DNA of 64,000 nucleotides, from NCBI GenBank assembly GCA_004352715.1, contig SCFE01000064.1, positions 1,509,465 through 1,573,464 on the forward strand. The letters run 5' to 3'. Position numbers and translations under genes: made by a program. The notes below the pieces were generated by a model. It was not told where the DNA came from. It was given only the letters and a program-made list of their open reading frames with translations, and searched no databases. The stretch comes from Hofstenia miamia. Taxonomy: Eukaryota > Xenacoelomorpha > Acoela. Positions 23,201 to 35,400 of this stretch are shown in pieces (position 1 is the stretch's first letter; each line of letters starts with the position of its first letter).

Positions 23201-24607
23201 TGTACATAAAAAGGTTGCGAGGATTAGGATTAACACTAAAGGTGCAAATGATTTGATAATTCATGCGAATGTTCAACCTTTTCTAAATTTAAATATTTAT
23301 ATCATTTTCAAAACAGTTTTGATATTAAAAAAAGTAATCGGTTATTCTCAAGAAAGAAGTTAAGATTTTGGAAATGTTTTACTTCGTTCCGTTTGAGGTT
23401 ATATCGGGACGATCAACCGTTCTATCCTTATTGGCAATAAGCTTTTAAATAGTTTAGTGAATTGGATGAACGAAACCGCATATCTCGGAATATTTTTCGG
23501 ATTACAAATAAACATTCGATGTGAACAATCAGTAGGATTTTTCCTTTTGCTATTTACCGTTTTCAAGCTGTTAAATTATCAGGTTGTACTCTGTCTGATT
23601 AGTTATTGTTAAAAAGCAAGCTATTCTTGCTTTGTATTAAAATTCAGAAATAAAGTAATTACCCTTCAAACTATTTGAAAAATTTTGTCTATACAACTAC
23701 TACAGCCACGCACAGTCACTAGTTTAAGTAAAGAACTTTTAGTAGGCCTGTCCATGTTTCAATGACAAAAAGTGGAAAGTAAATCACGCTAAACTTCTTA
23801 GTGTCATTATTCAGAAAGACATTAAGTGGAGTGCTAATACTGATCATTGAAAACAGATTTGACGATACTCGAAGCATAACAAACTGATCATTTTCTATTA
23901 GCTTAAGACTGGTTATTGAAGGAAATAGGAAAATTAAATCCACAAGTTTAATGAAATTTGCAAAGTAAACTCAATATAATATCAAAATTATGTATACAGA
24001 ATCTACAGAACCAATTATAAACATCAATTCCAAGTGTATAATGATTGTAGTTATCGGAAATTTAATGATCAAAATTTCTGATTTAAATTTATAAGTTGCC
24101 TTTTATATTTTTCATATACGGTTATCATGGGCGCTAGAAAACGTAAATAAAGTAAAAAAATTATCTTTTAAATTCTAAATTTAATAAAACGGTTTTCTTC
24201 AAATATTATTTTAGTAATTGGTTAAGGTTTATTGATACAATTTAATTTAGCTTAGCTTCCATATAGAAACAATTAAAGTGGTTTTTCAAATGGGTCACAG
24301 ATGCATTCAGAAAACCTACGAGTAAAATAATCAACGTGTAAATCAAGAGCAGCCCAATGATATATATTTACAATATTGATCTCAAAAACAAAACTATTTG
24401 GGTTAAGAAATTTAAGTATTTCAAGATTGGAAATGCAAAATATAAATTATAACTTACTGATAACGGTACATAACGATCACCATATATGACTTTTTGCATT
24501 GATGCTCTGTCGTAGGCACTCATTAAATTGAGAGGGCTATTCCAGTTACAAACAGACACATCACCAGTTTGTTGATGGATTAGGCGCTTTTTATAAAGCG
24601 CATCCAT
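13973..24607 (-). CDS. Cdc20/Cdh1 (fizzy) family APC/C activator, exons 1-4 of a partial gene
   Basis: WD40 co-activator that brings substrates to the anaphase-promoting complex. Exons on the minus strand: 24607-24458, 21342-21091, 19533-19330, 14203-13973, every joint phase 0 with GT-AG borders (279 codons). The N-terminus MDALYKKRL and a GDRYVP C-box at residues 43-48 sit as in Cdh1; SKILRYKK in exon 2 is more like Cdc20. Exon 3 has AHDLADDFYLNLIDWS before the first blade; exon 4 has NHLAVGTHRGNISIWD and VLASGSRDRT, ending where EVCGLKW should follow. The Arg that usually follows the C-box is not seen, and the WD of blade 1 is replaced (VYLGHN). The C-terminal exons are not in the window. 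Family sure; Cdc20 versus Cdh1 open; could be a decaying paralog. Confidence 0.82.
14204..14858. other. intron, no feature seen
   Basis: AT-rich part of intron 3 of the fizzy-family gene. No exon, RNA gene or transposon recognised. Confidence 0.5.
14859..15055 (-). mobile_element. hAT-like MITE, copy 2 (inverted relative to copy 1)
   Basis: CAGACTTGTCAACAAGCC at its edge, then GAGCTCGGCTTG and TTCGGTTCGGCTCGGCTC arrays, then about 100 bp that match copy 1 in reverse complement. The distal end is cut off near a Tc1 relic. Confidence 0.65.
15100..15960 (-). pseudogene. second Tc1-like transposase, heavily decayed
   Basis: Minus strand reading recovers, in order, KSGRPKNSSKTSQSA (linker after the HTH), TARTVRNILKKYSIGTF, a degraded first-Asp region, YQQDGAPCHTSKEMANFL (second catalytic Asp), then after a frameshift GQSPDLNIIENMWNKV with the catalytic Glu kept. 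Many stops. Related to but clearly distinct from the copy at 2811-3720. Confidence 0.75.
15965..17270 (+). pseudogene. LINE C fragment: N-terminus and endonuclease, no RT
   Basis: Related to the LINE at 28790-31107. It holds ARDIQLNPVP (16169-16198), KYIYLNARSLN and SIITITETWLN (endonuclease start), ILGDFNINYF (16671-16700), then LIDYF and SFSDHALCIYI, then a degraded linker ending near 17270. RT motifs are missing, although 5' truncation is the usual fate of LINEs, so the 3' part was lost by deletion or another insertion. It lies in intron 3 of the fizzy-family gene, antisense to it. Confidence 0.7.
17271..17668. other. no confident gene; weak HTH-like frame at 17371-17515
   Basis: A plus-strand frame starting MPRISIAIKNKIELATEKIS has the general shape of a Tc1 N-terminus but nothing follows it. 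Confidence 0.25.
17669..17898 (-). CDS. unassigned minus-strand frame, possible exon
   Basis: Open minus-strand frame (LPNILANIQEVVFGYWKS and on to IAFEKINQKF). It is less AT-rich than its surroundings and reads like protein, but I do not recognise a family. It lies inside intron 3 of the fizzy-family gene on the same strand. It may go with the frame near 19022-19126 as part of a nested gene, or be a transposon piece. Chance is not excluded. Confidence 0.2.
17899..19021. other. intron, no feature recognised
   Basis: AT-rich. A plus-strand frame at 18576-18824 (82 codons) is N/K/I-rich and shows no family motif. Confidence 0.4.
19022..19126 (-). CDS. possible OB-fold exon
   Basis: Minus-strand frame KFALSVLIEDATGSAASYI followed by KLFFPSYP. 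The alternation and the EDATG turn resemble an OB-fold strand 2-3 region of telomere or RPA-type proteins. A possible acceptor (TTTGTTAG) precedes it and a possible donor (ACC|GTTAAG) follows. Similarity is by eye only. Confidence 0.25.
19330..19533 (-). CDS. fizzy-family gene, exon 3 (entry to WD40 propeller)
   Basis: Sixty-eight codons, acceptor AATTTAG, donor CAA|GTATTT. Contains RVLNAHDLADDFYLNLIDWS, the most conserved pre-propeller signature of Cdc20/Cdh1, and ends PTAVAWNEQ, which joins GNHLAVGT of exon 4 exactly as in the family. Confidence 0.88.
19855..20496. mobile_element. putative GGCCC-array element
   Basis: A cluster AGGCCCAGGCCCGGCCCGGG at 19858-19877 and another at 20421-20484 (CCCGGGCCCGC, GGCCAGGCCCGGC, TCTGGCCCG) bracket about 540 bp of AT-rich DNA. 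The right edge ends ...AAAACTCTGG, reverse complement CCAGAGTTTT, a hAT-like start. No matching left terminus or target duplication found. Confidence 0.4.
20639..20850. mobile_element. palindromic MITE, about 210 bp
   Basis: Left end AAAGGGGATGCCACACGATG, right end reverse complement TTGAAGGGGGTGCCACACGA; both continue GGGCTTT. The inverted repeat is about 27 bp with few mismatches, and a further internal copy of ATCGTGTGGCATGCC lies at 20783-20797. No coding capacity. Superfamily not assigned. Confidence 0.7.
21091..21342 (-). CDS. fizzy-family gene, exon 2 (disordered linker with KKRK and KILRYKK)
   Basis: Eighty-four codons, acceptor TTTTTTAG, donor AAG|GTTTTA. It holds the basic stretch GKKRKHSES, a possible nuclear localisation signal, and the KILRYKK motif. 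The linker is otherwise poorly conserved in the family, so support comes from phase agreement and these motifs. Confidence 0.65.
21467..21721. mobile_element. hAT-type MITE, related to 11124-11432, left end lost
   Basis: Shares TTGAAAAATAAAATTTACAT with the first copy and, at the right edge, GGGCCTAAATTTTCG and ATGTCCATCT. Its terminus CAGAGATGGACAT is a better hAT consensus than the other copy. The left TIR and motif array are missing. Confidence 0.7.
21722..24457. other. intron 1 of the fizzy-family gene, nothing recognised
   Basis: AT-rich. Short frames at 21770-22015, 23136-23363 and 23719-23943 show no family features. An AGGAGGGGCGGATAAATT stretch at 22680-22697 resembles a hAT-type end. 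Confidence 0.4.
24458..24607 (-). CDS. fizzy-family gene, exon 1 (start and C-box)
   Basis: Fifty codons from ATG to a TCA|GTAAGT donor. The ATG directly follows TTTTTAG, so a 5' UTR intron or a further upstream exon is possible. The length from Met to the C-box suits Cdh1. Confidence 0.75.
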
Positions 24608-26436
24608 CTAAAAATATAAAGATAACTGAAAATGCATATTTAATGAAAATATCATTTTTGGGATATAAATTTATGTTTCTGCATTTCAAATGTTTTGAAT
24701 ATCTGAAAATGCCCAACACCGTAATATTCAATGTTAACAATCGTTTAGCAACTACTTTCTAAAAATATTCCGGAGTAAGAATCAAACCTAACATGCAAAA
24801 ACGGGGAGGATAGCGATATTTACTCATTTCTAACGAAAAACCAATGATAACGCTATAACAAACCATTCACATTGCTTAATTGAAGAACTGTTATCATAAT
24901 AATTAGAAAGAAACAAACTAATGATTTCATTAATCGTTGTAATATCATCTGCACAACAATGTTCATTGATGTTAATCCATTTAGATGTCAATTATGCAAA
25001 ACAATAAAAACAAAGATCCTATGATAAATTATTAAAGCTTTCCTCAAGAATAAAAGTTTTGAAATGTCAAACTATAACGAATTATAAAGATTTGTGAGCT
25101 AGAAGTATTCTAAGTAGGGTGATATTATCAAATATAATAAATGTCCCACTATAACTTAGTAAATTATATTGTTTGGTACTAGAAGTACCTAATGTGTAAA
25201 AATGTAGGAACAAACATCAACAACAAGCAAGTTCAAATTTTTTACGAAACAATGTATAAATTAGATTCATGAAAATCTGAAACCACATATTTTCAGCTAA
25301 AAAGCAATCAGATATTGCTAACAGTGGTCAAGTTTTGCTGCAGAAAGTTTCCTCTCTCTCAAAACGCTTTTCCAAATTTCTTTCAAGTTCTCTAAAAAAC
25401 TGTCAGATGTGCAGCTGATAGCAAAGCCGTTACTGCAGATAATTATGAAATTATTGCTATTTTGCAAAAAAAAATGAAAAATATATTTAAAATGTCTTAA
25501 AATATACGTAAAACATCCCACGTAGTTTTTCAGTCAACACAGCTTGACAGGAAAATAAGTTTTCTTTTTCATTGAATATAAAAATATAATCAACGGAGGC
25601 AGACATTAATAATTGAACCCTGGCCGTAAAAACAAATAAGTTAGTTTTTCTTAGCCTAATCGAGTTCAACACACATGGGAAGTTTGTATTCACAACGCCA
25701 ACTAGCAAAACTCTATAAAATCAGCCATGATTTTCATCTGACTTATCTCAAGTTGACATCTAAAAAAGGCATACGCCGTATATATTCCACTTAAAATAAT
25801 TTGCTAGCGTATACCCGCAGAAAGATATAAGGCTTGAATGTACATGTCCTGTATACGCTGATTTGGAATTGGATATTAGCGTATACCCGCAGTACATTTC
25901 ATGACTACATCCCTGTATACAAACAAGCATTAATTTAGTCTCAGAAATTAGAACACACGACATTTTGTGACTGATTAACTAATGTTCGAAACAGAATTCT
26001 TGTATGAAGTATATTGCATAAGGTTCTTCAAAATAGGAATAGGGCCTACTATAGTTTTGCAGAAACCAAATCTGCGACAATACAAATTCACAATGCAAAG
26101 CAATGAACTTAAAAACTGAGGGCACAATATACATGTAGTGTAAAAATAAAAATTAATTTGCTTAGCTAAAATACTATCTTCAACAGATATTTTTACTAAG
26201 CCACATAAAATGGCTAAAACATAGCATAAGAACATAAAGACATAGATATTCTCTGTATAGCACGTATTCAGTTTTATATGATCACAATGAAGATCTACAG
26301 TAATTAAAGAAGAGTTCCATTTAAATATGATGTAAAAATAAACAAAACTTACCCTTACAACAATGATTGATTAAATTTATGCATGAATGATACAAATGCA
26401 ATACAAAACCCAAAGAAAGTTAAGTATTTAGCTTAA
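24608..26436. other. intergenic, upstream of the fizzy-family gene
   Basis: About 1.8 kb between the start of one minus-strand gene and the 3' end of the next. It should hold the promoter and any 5' UTR exon of the fizzy-family gene. Apart from the direct repeat at 25805-25892 nothing stands out. Confidence 0.5.
25805..25892. repeat. 16-bp perfect direct repeat, TAGCGTATACCCGCAG
   Basis: Copies at 25805-25820 and 25877-25892, with further partial copies nearby (GTATACGC at 25853-25860, CATACGCCGTATA around 25770). Much richer in CpG than the surroundings. About 1.2 kb upstream of the fizzy-family start codon. Confidence 0.6.
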
Positions 26437-26496
26437 TTATCCGATACGGTTATCTTCAGACTTGCTCTTAGGCACAGAAATGTGACGCGACGCCTT
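26437..26496 (-). CDS. CNTD1: CNTD1-like gene, terminal exon
   Basis: Nineteen codons and TAA (26437-26439), acceptor AAATTGCAG. A basic tail rich in Ser and Lys (SVPKSKSEDNRIG). Confidence 0.6.
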   Translation of the reverse strand, partial: KASRHISVPKSKSEDNRIG

Positions 26497-29400
26497 CTGC
26501 AATTTACGTGGGAAACCAAACCATGTAAAGCAGTGATTGAAAATAAAGCCCGAAATTCAAAATTTTATAAAAATCTTTAGAATTAGCTGAAACAGTAATG
26601 CTCAAATACTTTTAAGACAAATGTATTAACCTTAGAAGAATCCTGAGCTGTAATAGACAATGCATCTTGATAATGTTCTTGATGCCTTTTTTCATCAATT
26701 AAAGTCATAATTATAAGTGAGGTAGCCACAAATATGATATTTGTACAATTATCTTTCATCTCGCTCTAAATTACAAGACTATATAAAATAGTATGCTACA
26801 GCAAATTTATTGATTAAATATTTATAAAATTCTACAACCTAAAAATAAGAAAGGCAAACGCACTACAAATTATATAACAAAACTTACTTCAGGGTGTCTT
26901 CAAGCATATTTTAACCACTTATTAAAGTGATTACAACTTTAATAAATATAACGATAGATCTTTGTGTCCTATGATTCTTATAATATATTTTTGGTTTAGA
27001 TCAACATTTTCTGGATTAATTCAGTAATAATATTGGAAACTCTCAGTACAAACGGGCCCATTTTTTCATCACAGCATGTAAAATTCATTCACTCAAATTA
27101 ACAAATATTTTTAGTTTGAATAATTGTAAAGCCTTAGTTTGAAAGTTAAAATTAGATTTCAAATGACAGAAAATGAAATAAAACATACTGATAACTCATC
27201 TTGAATTGCAGTCCAATGGTAAAGTACAAAATTTGTGCAAGCAGATAATCTTGAAAATAGAAATTTGATATTTCTGAAAGAATATTTTTTATGAAGAACT
27301 AAGAGAAGCGTTTCCGCAAACTCGAAATGAGTGACAAAATCGAGCTTGAACGAAAGACATTTCGCGATGTGCAACTCACTTTGATTGATTAATTGCAAAC
27401 TTACATTCTTTTGATGAAGTTGCAAGAAGCACCTCTAAATTTATAGCATTACAAAATTAATAATAAAGGTAACGGGGTGAATGCCACATTTTAAAAGAGA
27501 GTGTATCCCACACCAAAAATGCAAAAAATACCTATTCCTTTGATATAAATTGTTAATATTCCCATAAAAATTTCCTTCCATTTAGGTTATTAGAAAGACA
27601 TACACGCACATTCTTGACAAACTTATTATTGGTCTGTATTTTAAAATATAAGTTTATTAATAACAAGTAAAATTCTCAGCCAAAGTAGCATTTCTGAAAT
27701 GACACGAATTAATTTCTAGCAAGAGTATGAAATCAGCAGGTAACTAGATTAAAAATTTTTTTCAGAACAGCAGTTGAAAAATGTTAATGTGTTAAAAGAA
27801 CATTGTTTTAATTTCAACGATACAAATATTCAATAACCTATATCAACAATAGGACATTTGCTCATAACCAAAAATAGCTATACATATTTATTAATACAAA
27901 ATACATTGACAAAACATTCTCCGTCGGTTTTTTCAATGAAACTTTGAAAAACTCATTATCAGTCATATTGCTTTATCCACAGCATTTTCTTATATTATAA
28001 CTAGCCCATATACAAACGTGGTGTGAAACCAAAAGTTAATAAAATTAATATTTAGTCACAAAAAGTTGTAGAAATATACTTTAAATGATTTGGTAAGACT
28101 TAATTAAAAAGTATAACAAAAAGGTAATATTTCATTAAGATTAATCCAGTTAATCTGTTTTGAGGTTAATAAAGTTAATTTCACTAATGAATTGCTTAAA
28201 ATAGCCAAATTTCAAAATAAGGATTAAAAATTGTGTTAATAAATTGCAGAGTGAGATAAAACGATTTTTTGCATTTTGAGCTACTTAACTTTGAATTCAC
28301 TTTGATAAAAACTTAATTCTCTGCATGTCAATGATAGAAAAATTTTGTGCTACCCAATTATGGGATTTTGATTTTGAGCAGCAATGGGTCATTTCTCTGA
28401 TGAGATATTGCACACTTTAAGGTAGTTTCAAGCTGAATCTACTTTTAGTTTCTATTGTTAATTGCCAGTAATTGAATTCAACTGGAGGAGTTTTTCAAAG
28501 AAACTACAATATATTTGTTTTTTATTAAATTTTAAAATTTAGAGAAATTTGTGGCAATATAAATAGCCCTAATCTCAATATTTCACATGTTATTTACATA
28601 AAATTGGATATCTGCAATCCAACATCAGCGGCTGTAAAAAGAAGTTTTTCTATGTTAAGAAAAGTTATGTAAAAAAGAAACTATTTTAAGAGTTAAAGCA
28701 AATTTATTGCGTAACTTAGTACAAGAACTACAAACTAACACACAAACAAATACACACAAACAAATATAAATATACAAAAATATAAATATGCACCTTACTT
28801 AAAGGGCTTAAAATTTATATAAATTGAGTCCAGGTGCTTAATTCATTTGTAATTCCAATTAATAATTGCTTTTCCAGTAAAATTTCTTTTATCTTTTTTT
28901 TTTAAAATGTTTTTAATTTTTTTCAGTTTTAATCTCCACATAGATCATTCCACAATTTCGAACACATAAATGTAAATGAATCTTTGCGATTAATATTGCT
29001 AAAAAGTTTTTTGTTTCTTTGATTGTGTTTTAAGAAATCATTTAGGAACTTAAAGGAATTTGAGCTATTAACATATTTATGCATTATNATACTGATTTAC
29101 ATTGCACTATTACATTTTTTTTATGTTAATTTTGATATTTTCGGAAATCTTTTGATGTTCCTTTGGTGCAAATATAATAAATTGAGTTTTATTTGCATTA
29201 ATTTTTAATCTATTATTATCAAGATACGTAATCAGTGATTCAATGTCTTTAGTCAAAAACTTAGTAGCGTCAAACGGATTTTTCGATGTTCTAATAATAC
29301 ATGTGTCATCAGCGTATTGGTAAATAGTTCCATTTTTTAATGATTGAGACATATCGTTTACATAGAGTGCAAATAAGATAGGCCCTAATACTGTGCCTTG

Positions 29401-32400
29401 TGGAACTCCAAGATTTGTAGTTGTATAGTCTGAAAAAATTTCGTCCAATTTTACACGCTGTTTTCGATTATTCAAAAAATGCATTATAAGATGTATAGCT
29501 AAATGACTGAAGCCCTGTTCAAATAATTTTGCTTTTAAAACGTTAAAATCCATAGAATTGAATGCCTTACTAAGGTCTAAAAATGCAACAGCCGTAGAAA
29601 GATTGTTATTTAGGTTACATTTTAAATTTTCGGTAATTGAGAGTATGGCATCAGTAGTGCTGAATTTTGGTCTGAATCCAAATTGATGCTCTGATAGAAT
29701 TTTATTGTCGTTTAAATACTTATATATTTGGGCAGCTAAAAGTTTTTCAAAAATTTTAGAAAATGGATGCGTTATGCTTATTGGTCGGTAATTAAATGGA
29801 TCGAGAGGATCTCCTTTCTTATATTGTGGTGAGATATCCGAATATTTCAAAACGTCGGGAAAGTTATTGTCAATAATACATTGATTGAAAGCTAACAGGA
29901 TGTATTCTTCGAATATAGAAAAGTATTTTTTTATTATGAAATATGGTAGATTACTTGAACCACAAGATTTTGTTGTGTCTAGTCCTTTGACTACTTTCAT
30001 TAAATCATGAGAAGAAATTAAATTAAAATTAAATTTAGGGTTTTGTTTCAGTTGGCATATACGTTCTTGATATGTATCATGAGAATTAAAATGAAAATTT
30101 CCCATTTTTGCAAAAGTTACATTTAAAATGTTTGCTATTTGTTTCTTATTTCCATAAAGCTTATTTTTAAAACGTATTTCGTTAATGTTAGTCGATGAAC
30201 TTTTATTTTTTCCAATCGTTTGGCTCACAAAGTTCCATTTTCTATTTGATTTATTCATTTGCTCAAAATAATTCTTTATTTTAGCATCATAGTTGTTTTT
30301 GCGGTTTGTTTTGATCAATTGCTTTGCCCGTTCATAATTAGTCCAATTAGTCGTGCTTGGGTGGGATTTTGCTAGTTCAAACAAGTAGTTTTTATTAATT
30401 ACTTGCCGCCTGATTACATCCGTATCACGCGGTTGATCAAAGGCAGATTTCGAATTTCTATTAATTACTTTGCGCTTGATTGGAGCAACTTTGTTTAGTG
30501 CTTGAGTAATTTCCCGGAGAATGAATCTCAACATGTGGTCGCCTTTCGACAATGTGTAAACATAATTAAAGGAAATGTTCTTTAAGAGTTTGATAAAAGT
30601 TTTTTCATCAAAGTTATTAAAATCTCTGGAAAAAATTACTTTTTTTGTTTTAACATGAAGTTTGGAGTTACGGACGTACACACAAAGATTGTGATCACTA
30701 AATGATTCGAAAATGAAATTTAAATGAGTGATTGGGTTATCTGAAATAAAATAATCTATCAAATTTGAATGTCGAGTTGGAGTGGACTTATTAATTATTT
30801 TGATATCAAAAATGTCACAAATGCTATCCAATTTGTGTGATTCGTTAAGATTTAAGTAGTTAGCATTGAAATCACCTAAAATACTTATGTATTTCTTTTC
30901 CAGAATTGCATTTTCAATTTCTGTAGACTTATAATCGTAAAAGTGGGAAACATAGTTTTTATTTGGATTGTAGCAAACATTTAGTAGTTCAGTTTCCGAA
31001 GAATTAATTTTAGAATTGAGTTCAATCCAAAGGGACTCAAAAATTTCATGTTTTAATATTTTCAGGAGAATGTAAATTATAAATTGGTTTCCACTATACT
31101 TTTTCAAAAAAAACTGGCAATATGTAGTATTTCAAAATTATTCTCATTAGGTTAATAAAAATTTAATGTTTAGCCCATATTAGGATAATTTCATACAAAT
31201 TTTAGGTTGGTATTTTGTTTGTTCTAGAAATAATGCATTTTCAAGAGAATACTCTGATTATATTTCATGGGTGTAGAAGATTACTCCGGGAATTAGCTGG
31301 CATGTTTTCATGAGAACGTTTCTAATGTTTTCAAGAACCCCTTGCAGTGCGTGCGATTGTGTTGACATCAATGACAATGGTGTGCTTGATTTCAGAGTGC
31401 AGATTTTGTGTTCTTTAAGAGAGAAAAATCGGAATTTTGAAACGGTTTCGTAATAATTCAAATCCCTGAAAAATTTTAACAATGAAATAGCGCGATAATT
31501 TTCAGTGAGTTCTCATGAAAGCCAAATTTTTATTGCTGTGGTAGCAGGGAAAAATTTGTCACAGCGCGCTTGTAAAAATACACTGAAATGTCATGGCATG
31601 GCTCATATCTATTAGTATTGGTGTGCATCAGTTCAGCTCATAAATTTAAACACACAAGTGACAGGATAAAGAACGTTCTGCTTCACAACTAGAAACCAGC
31701 AGAGTGCATCCGATTCTAAATGTTAGGAGGAAAACTTACCGTGTAGACGAATTGACATTTAGCAAAATAGATAATTGCTTCAAAGATAAAGGTAATCAGA
31801 AAATAAAGATTGTGTAAACAAGGCCTTAGATTTCCAATAAAATTGCCATTTTTTGAATTTCAACTCGTAGCGAAGAAAGTATTACGCAGCATATCTTCCT
31901 GAGAAAAAGCGAATGAAAATGCTTGACAAAATTAATAATGAACGCAAGTGTCTTAAAGTATTTTAGTAAGCTGCCTACTGAAAAAAACAAATGGCAATAT
32001 GCAAACTCGATTTATAGTAAAATCTTGAATACTGAATCTCACATTTCCGAGATCAAGTGTTTAAATAACAAAATGTTAACCAGCCATCGGGAAAGAGCAG
32101 AATACATGAACTCGGTTTTATCAGACTAGGAGAATTTGAATGGTCCAGAGGTACCCTATAGTCATAAAATTTCCAGAAAATCTCAAAAGTTTTTCTTCAA
32201 TTTCATTACTGAACGTGAAGTTCTGAAAAACATTTATGTAATTAATAATTTTAAATCAAAAGGGCATTTCTCGATCCCTAATTTTAAAAATAAAAAGCAA
32301 ATTCAGCAATATTTCCTTATTGAAACATCCACTGGGAAAAAGTATTCTCACAATTTTCACGTAACAATGTGCTTAAGGAAATTATTTTTTGTTTTGCTAC

Positions 32401-35400
32401 TTCTTTTCAGTTTAGTTTATTTGTTTTAGTTAACACTATGCAAATATATTGCTTCAATAGTAGTAGAATCGCATATTAAATAAATGTCAGCAAAAAGAAA
32501 CTGAAATGATACAAAAGCACCATCCGCTGAAAGTACGCATAGCCGTTGAATTTATAAGTTTTTAGGTGTCGTGTTCATCTTCTCGTACTTGTAATGCTTT
32601 GTGTACTATGATGCACAATAGGAAAAATATTATATTTGAAAATGTGATTTACGAATATATGTTGGTATAGAACCATCAATAAGAAATTTTACAGCACATG
32701 GAATGAAAGATTTCTTTTCTCTTGTTGTTCCGGTAGAACAATCTAGGAATTCACTACGAGTAGTATCGTTACTTTTGTAACTCATTAGTGATATTGTAGA
32801 GTCGTCTGCTTTGAGGTACTTCAACGAGCGCTTTGCATTTTCTCGAACGTATTTTACAAACTTTCACCAGTTGTTGATAATCAGTCAAATAATTTTTATC
32901 CAGTTAACAATCAAATTCATTTCATCATAGATATCGATAGAGTTTGCAAAATAGTTTAAAGTTTTATTATGCATTAGAGAATTAAAGGCAGAAGTGTAAT
33001 CTAGAAAACAAGACCTAAAAATGAATTTTTATTCTTTTAAATTAGGAAGTACTTGATATATGAGACAATAATGCATCATTTGTAGAATATCCATGTTTAT
33101 ATGCAAATTGTCTTCGATCATTGTAATTAGTAAAAGCTCGGTAAGAAAACTCTGTCCAAACATCTGGCAGAGATAGGAGTTATAACAATAGGTCTTATAC
33201 TTTTTGGGTTATCAATTGAGGAGTCCGCAGTTTTTAGGACTGGTGAGATGAGTCCATTTTTCCATGTCTTAGGATAGTTACTTGTTCTTAAGCTTCTTGA
33301 GAAGAGCACAGAATACGGATAAGCAAGAATATCTGCACATTTTTTAAACACCCAAAATTCCATATCATTATAGCTAGTTGTTGTATTTTCAATTTATTTC
33401 TGAAAATCAATTCAACTTGTGTGATTCTCAGCTATAGATGCTTGATAAATTGAATTTAAGATTTCATCTTTCATAATATTTTCATTAAATCGAGCAAAAA
33501 AACTAGTTTAATCAATCAGTATCGGCTTTCTCTTTAATTCTATGATCAAACTCTCTAAAAAGTTTATCTTTTGTCATATTATTTATAATATTTGATCGTA
33601 GTTGAAATATAGTTCTATTTATATCGTTTTGCACTTTAGTCCTTAATTTCTTGCTGCCCATTACAATAGCTTGTTGTTTGTTCTATAAAATATGCTGTAA
33701 TTCAATATTTCCATCGTCCTTAATTCGTTGATCCACAGATGCGATCTTAATGCGCTTCTTCTGTTTTAATTTGCTTTTGCATAAGCTTGTTACATATATT
33801 ATTTTAAATTCTAATTAATGGTGAAAGGGGTTCGGACCCTCCTCTGGATCCGCCCCTGAGGTGATTTGAATTATTTTCTACTCGGTAATTTTCGAATTTT
33901 ATAAAAAGTGATCCGTCACATGTGGCAGCGTATGTTTCACAATATAAATATTATAAATTAATTTATAGCTAGTAGACACTTCACAAAAAAACCATTCATG
34001 GTGCGTTACTTTTTTGATGCTAATGTGGGTAGAGTTTTTATGAAAAAATCGTTTTAAGCTTACTCTATCAGAAAAACCAATTATTCTTGTTTTTTCGTTT
34101 TAGATTGAACTCGAGAATTAATCTGCAAATGCAAATAAAAACAGTTTTAGTTTTAAGATGTTACTGGAACGATCAAGATAGATAGAGCGTATTAGGTGTC
34201 GTAATTCTGCTGAATATCTGAAAGTTGAAACTTTTGGGGTATACGTTAAGCCTAGGGATTAGGGATTTCGATAATGCAATTGTTTGCATAAATTATGCAA
34301 ATGAGAATCCAAAATGACTACCAAGCAAAAATTGACAACCTATACTGATTATCATACTGCTCCAATAAACTTCAATCAAATTTACTCAAACTTTCAAAGA
34401 TGAAAATTAATATGTATTGTAACAATTCAAATTTTTGATTTTTTTTATTCCGTCATTATTTAATAAAAATATGAACCATTTTAAGCAATCAAACAATTAA
34501 TATGCAAAAGTATATTTTCTAAAATTTTCAGAAGAATTGTAAAACTGAAAAACAAGCATAAAAGAAGATTATCTAATGAGCTATCAGGCCAAATTTCAGG
34601 AAGATACAATTAGAAATGACAAATTGTTATCAACTTGAAGTTACACAAGAATATTTTTACACCATTAAGAAAACAACTTTAAAAATCAACTGAAAAAACC
34701 TCTGAAATTTTGATGTTTTGGATGAAAATTTGCAGATGTCGTTATTTGCTTAGCTTAACAAGAGTTGGAAAAACAATAAATTTGAAAATCTGAACACCTC
34801 TCGGCAATTCAGGGGTGTGTTTGAGACCATTGTATGCCTTGCTAAGGGCGTCGCTAGAGGATTTGAGGGGGATATGATTTTTTAGAAACTACTTTATTAT
34901 TGGCTAAGTCAAATGTACAAAAGGTTTGACCTCAGATTTAGTGTTCCCATGTTCCAAACCCCTAAAACTGGATAAAAATCTTATCCTCTATCTCCATAAA
35001 ATCGCAAAACAAATGGAAAAAACAAGTAGATACCTTACACAACTTAAACCATCTACGACCAAATTTAAATAATTTTAAATGAGTTCCTTGTTTCTAGGCA
35101 TTTTATCTGAAAAAATGGAAAACAAATGGCATGTAAAATATCTCACAAAGATAATAAACAATATAAGTACATTGCGCATTCTTCATTTTTTAACCTGCTT
35201 TAAATGTTGAGGGGCGCCATGTATTATGACAACCTGAGAAAGTCAGGAGTTGGCAATTTGTGCAACAAAAACCTATAGAGAAATGAATACAAATATGCTG
35301 TTAAGTAACTGCCTTGCGCGCTAGATTTACTAGAAAAATATACAAACGTACAAACGCTTTTGCATAAACTTTAAAACACTACTAGTAGTTTAGTATCCAA

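Noticed and set aside
26631-26765. Hydrophobic helix read as a transmembrane protein C-terminus
   Set aside because: When joined in phase to the upstream exons it falls inside the second cyclin fold of CNTD1, a better explanation.
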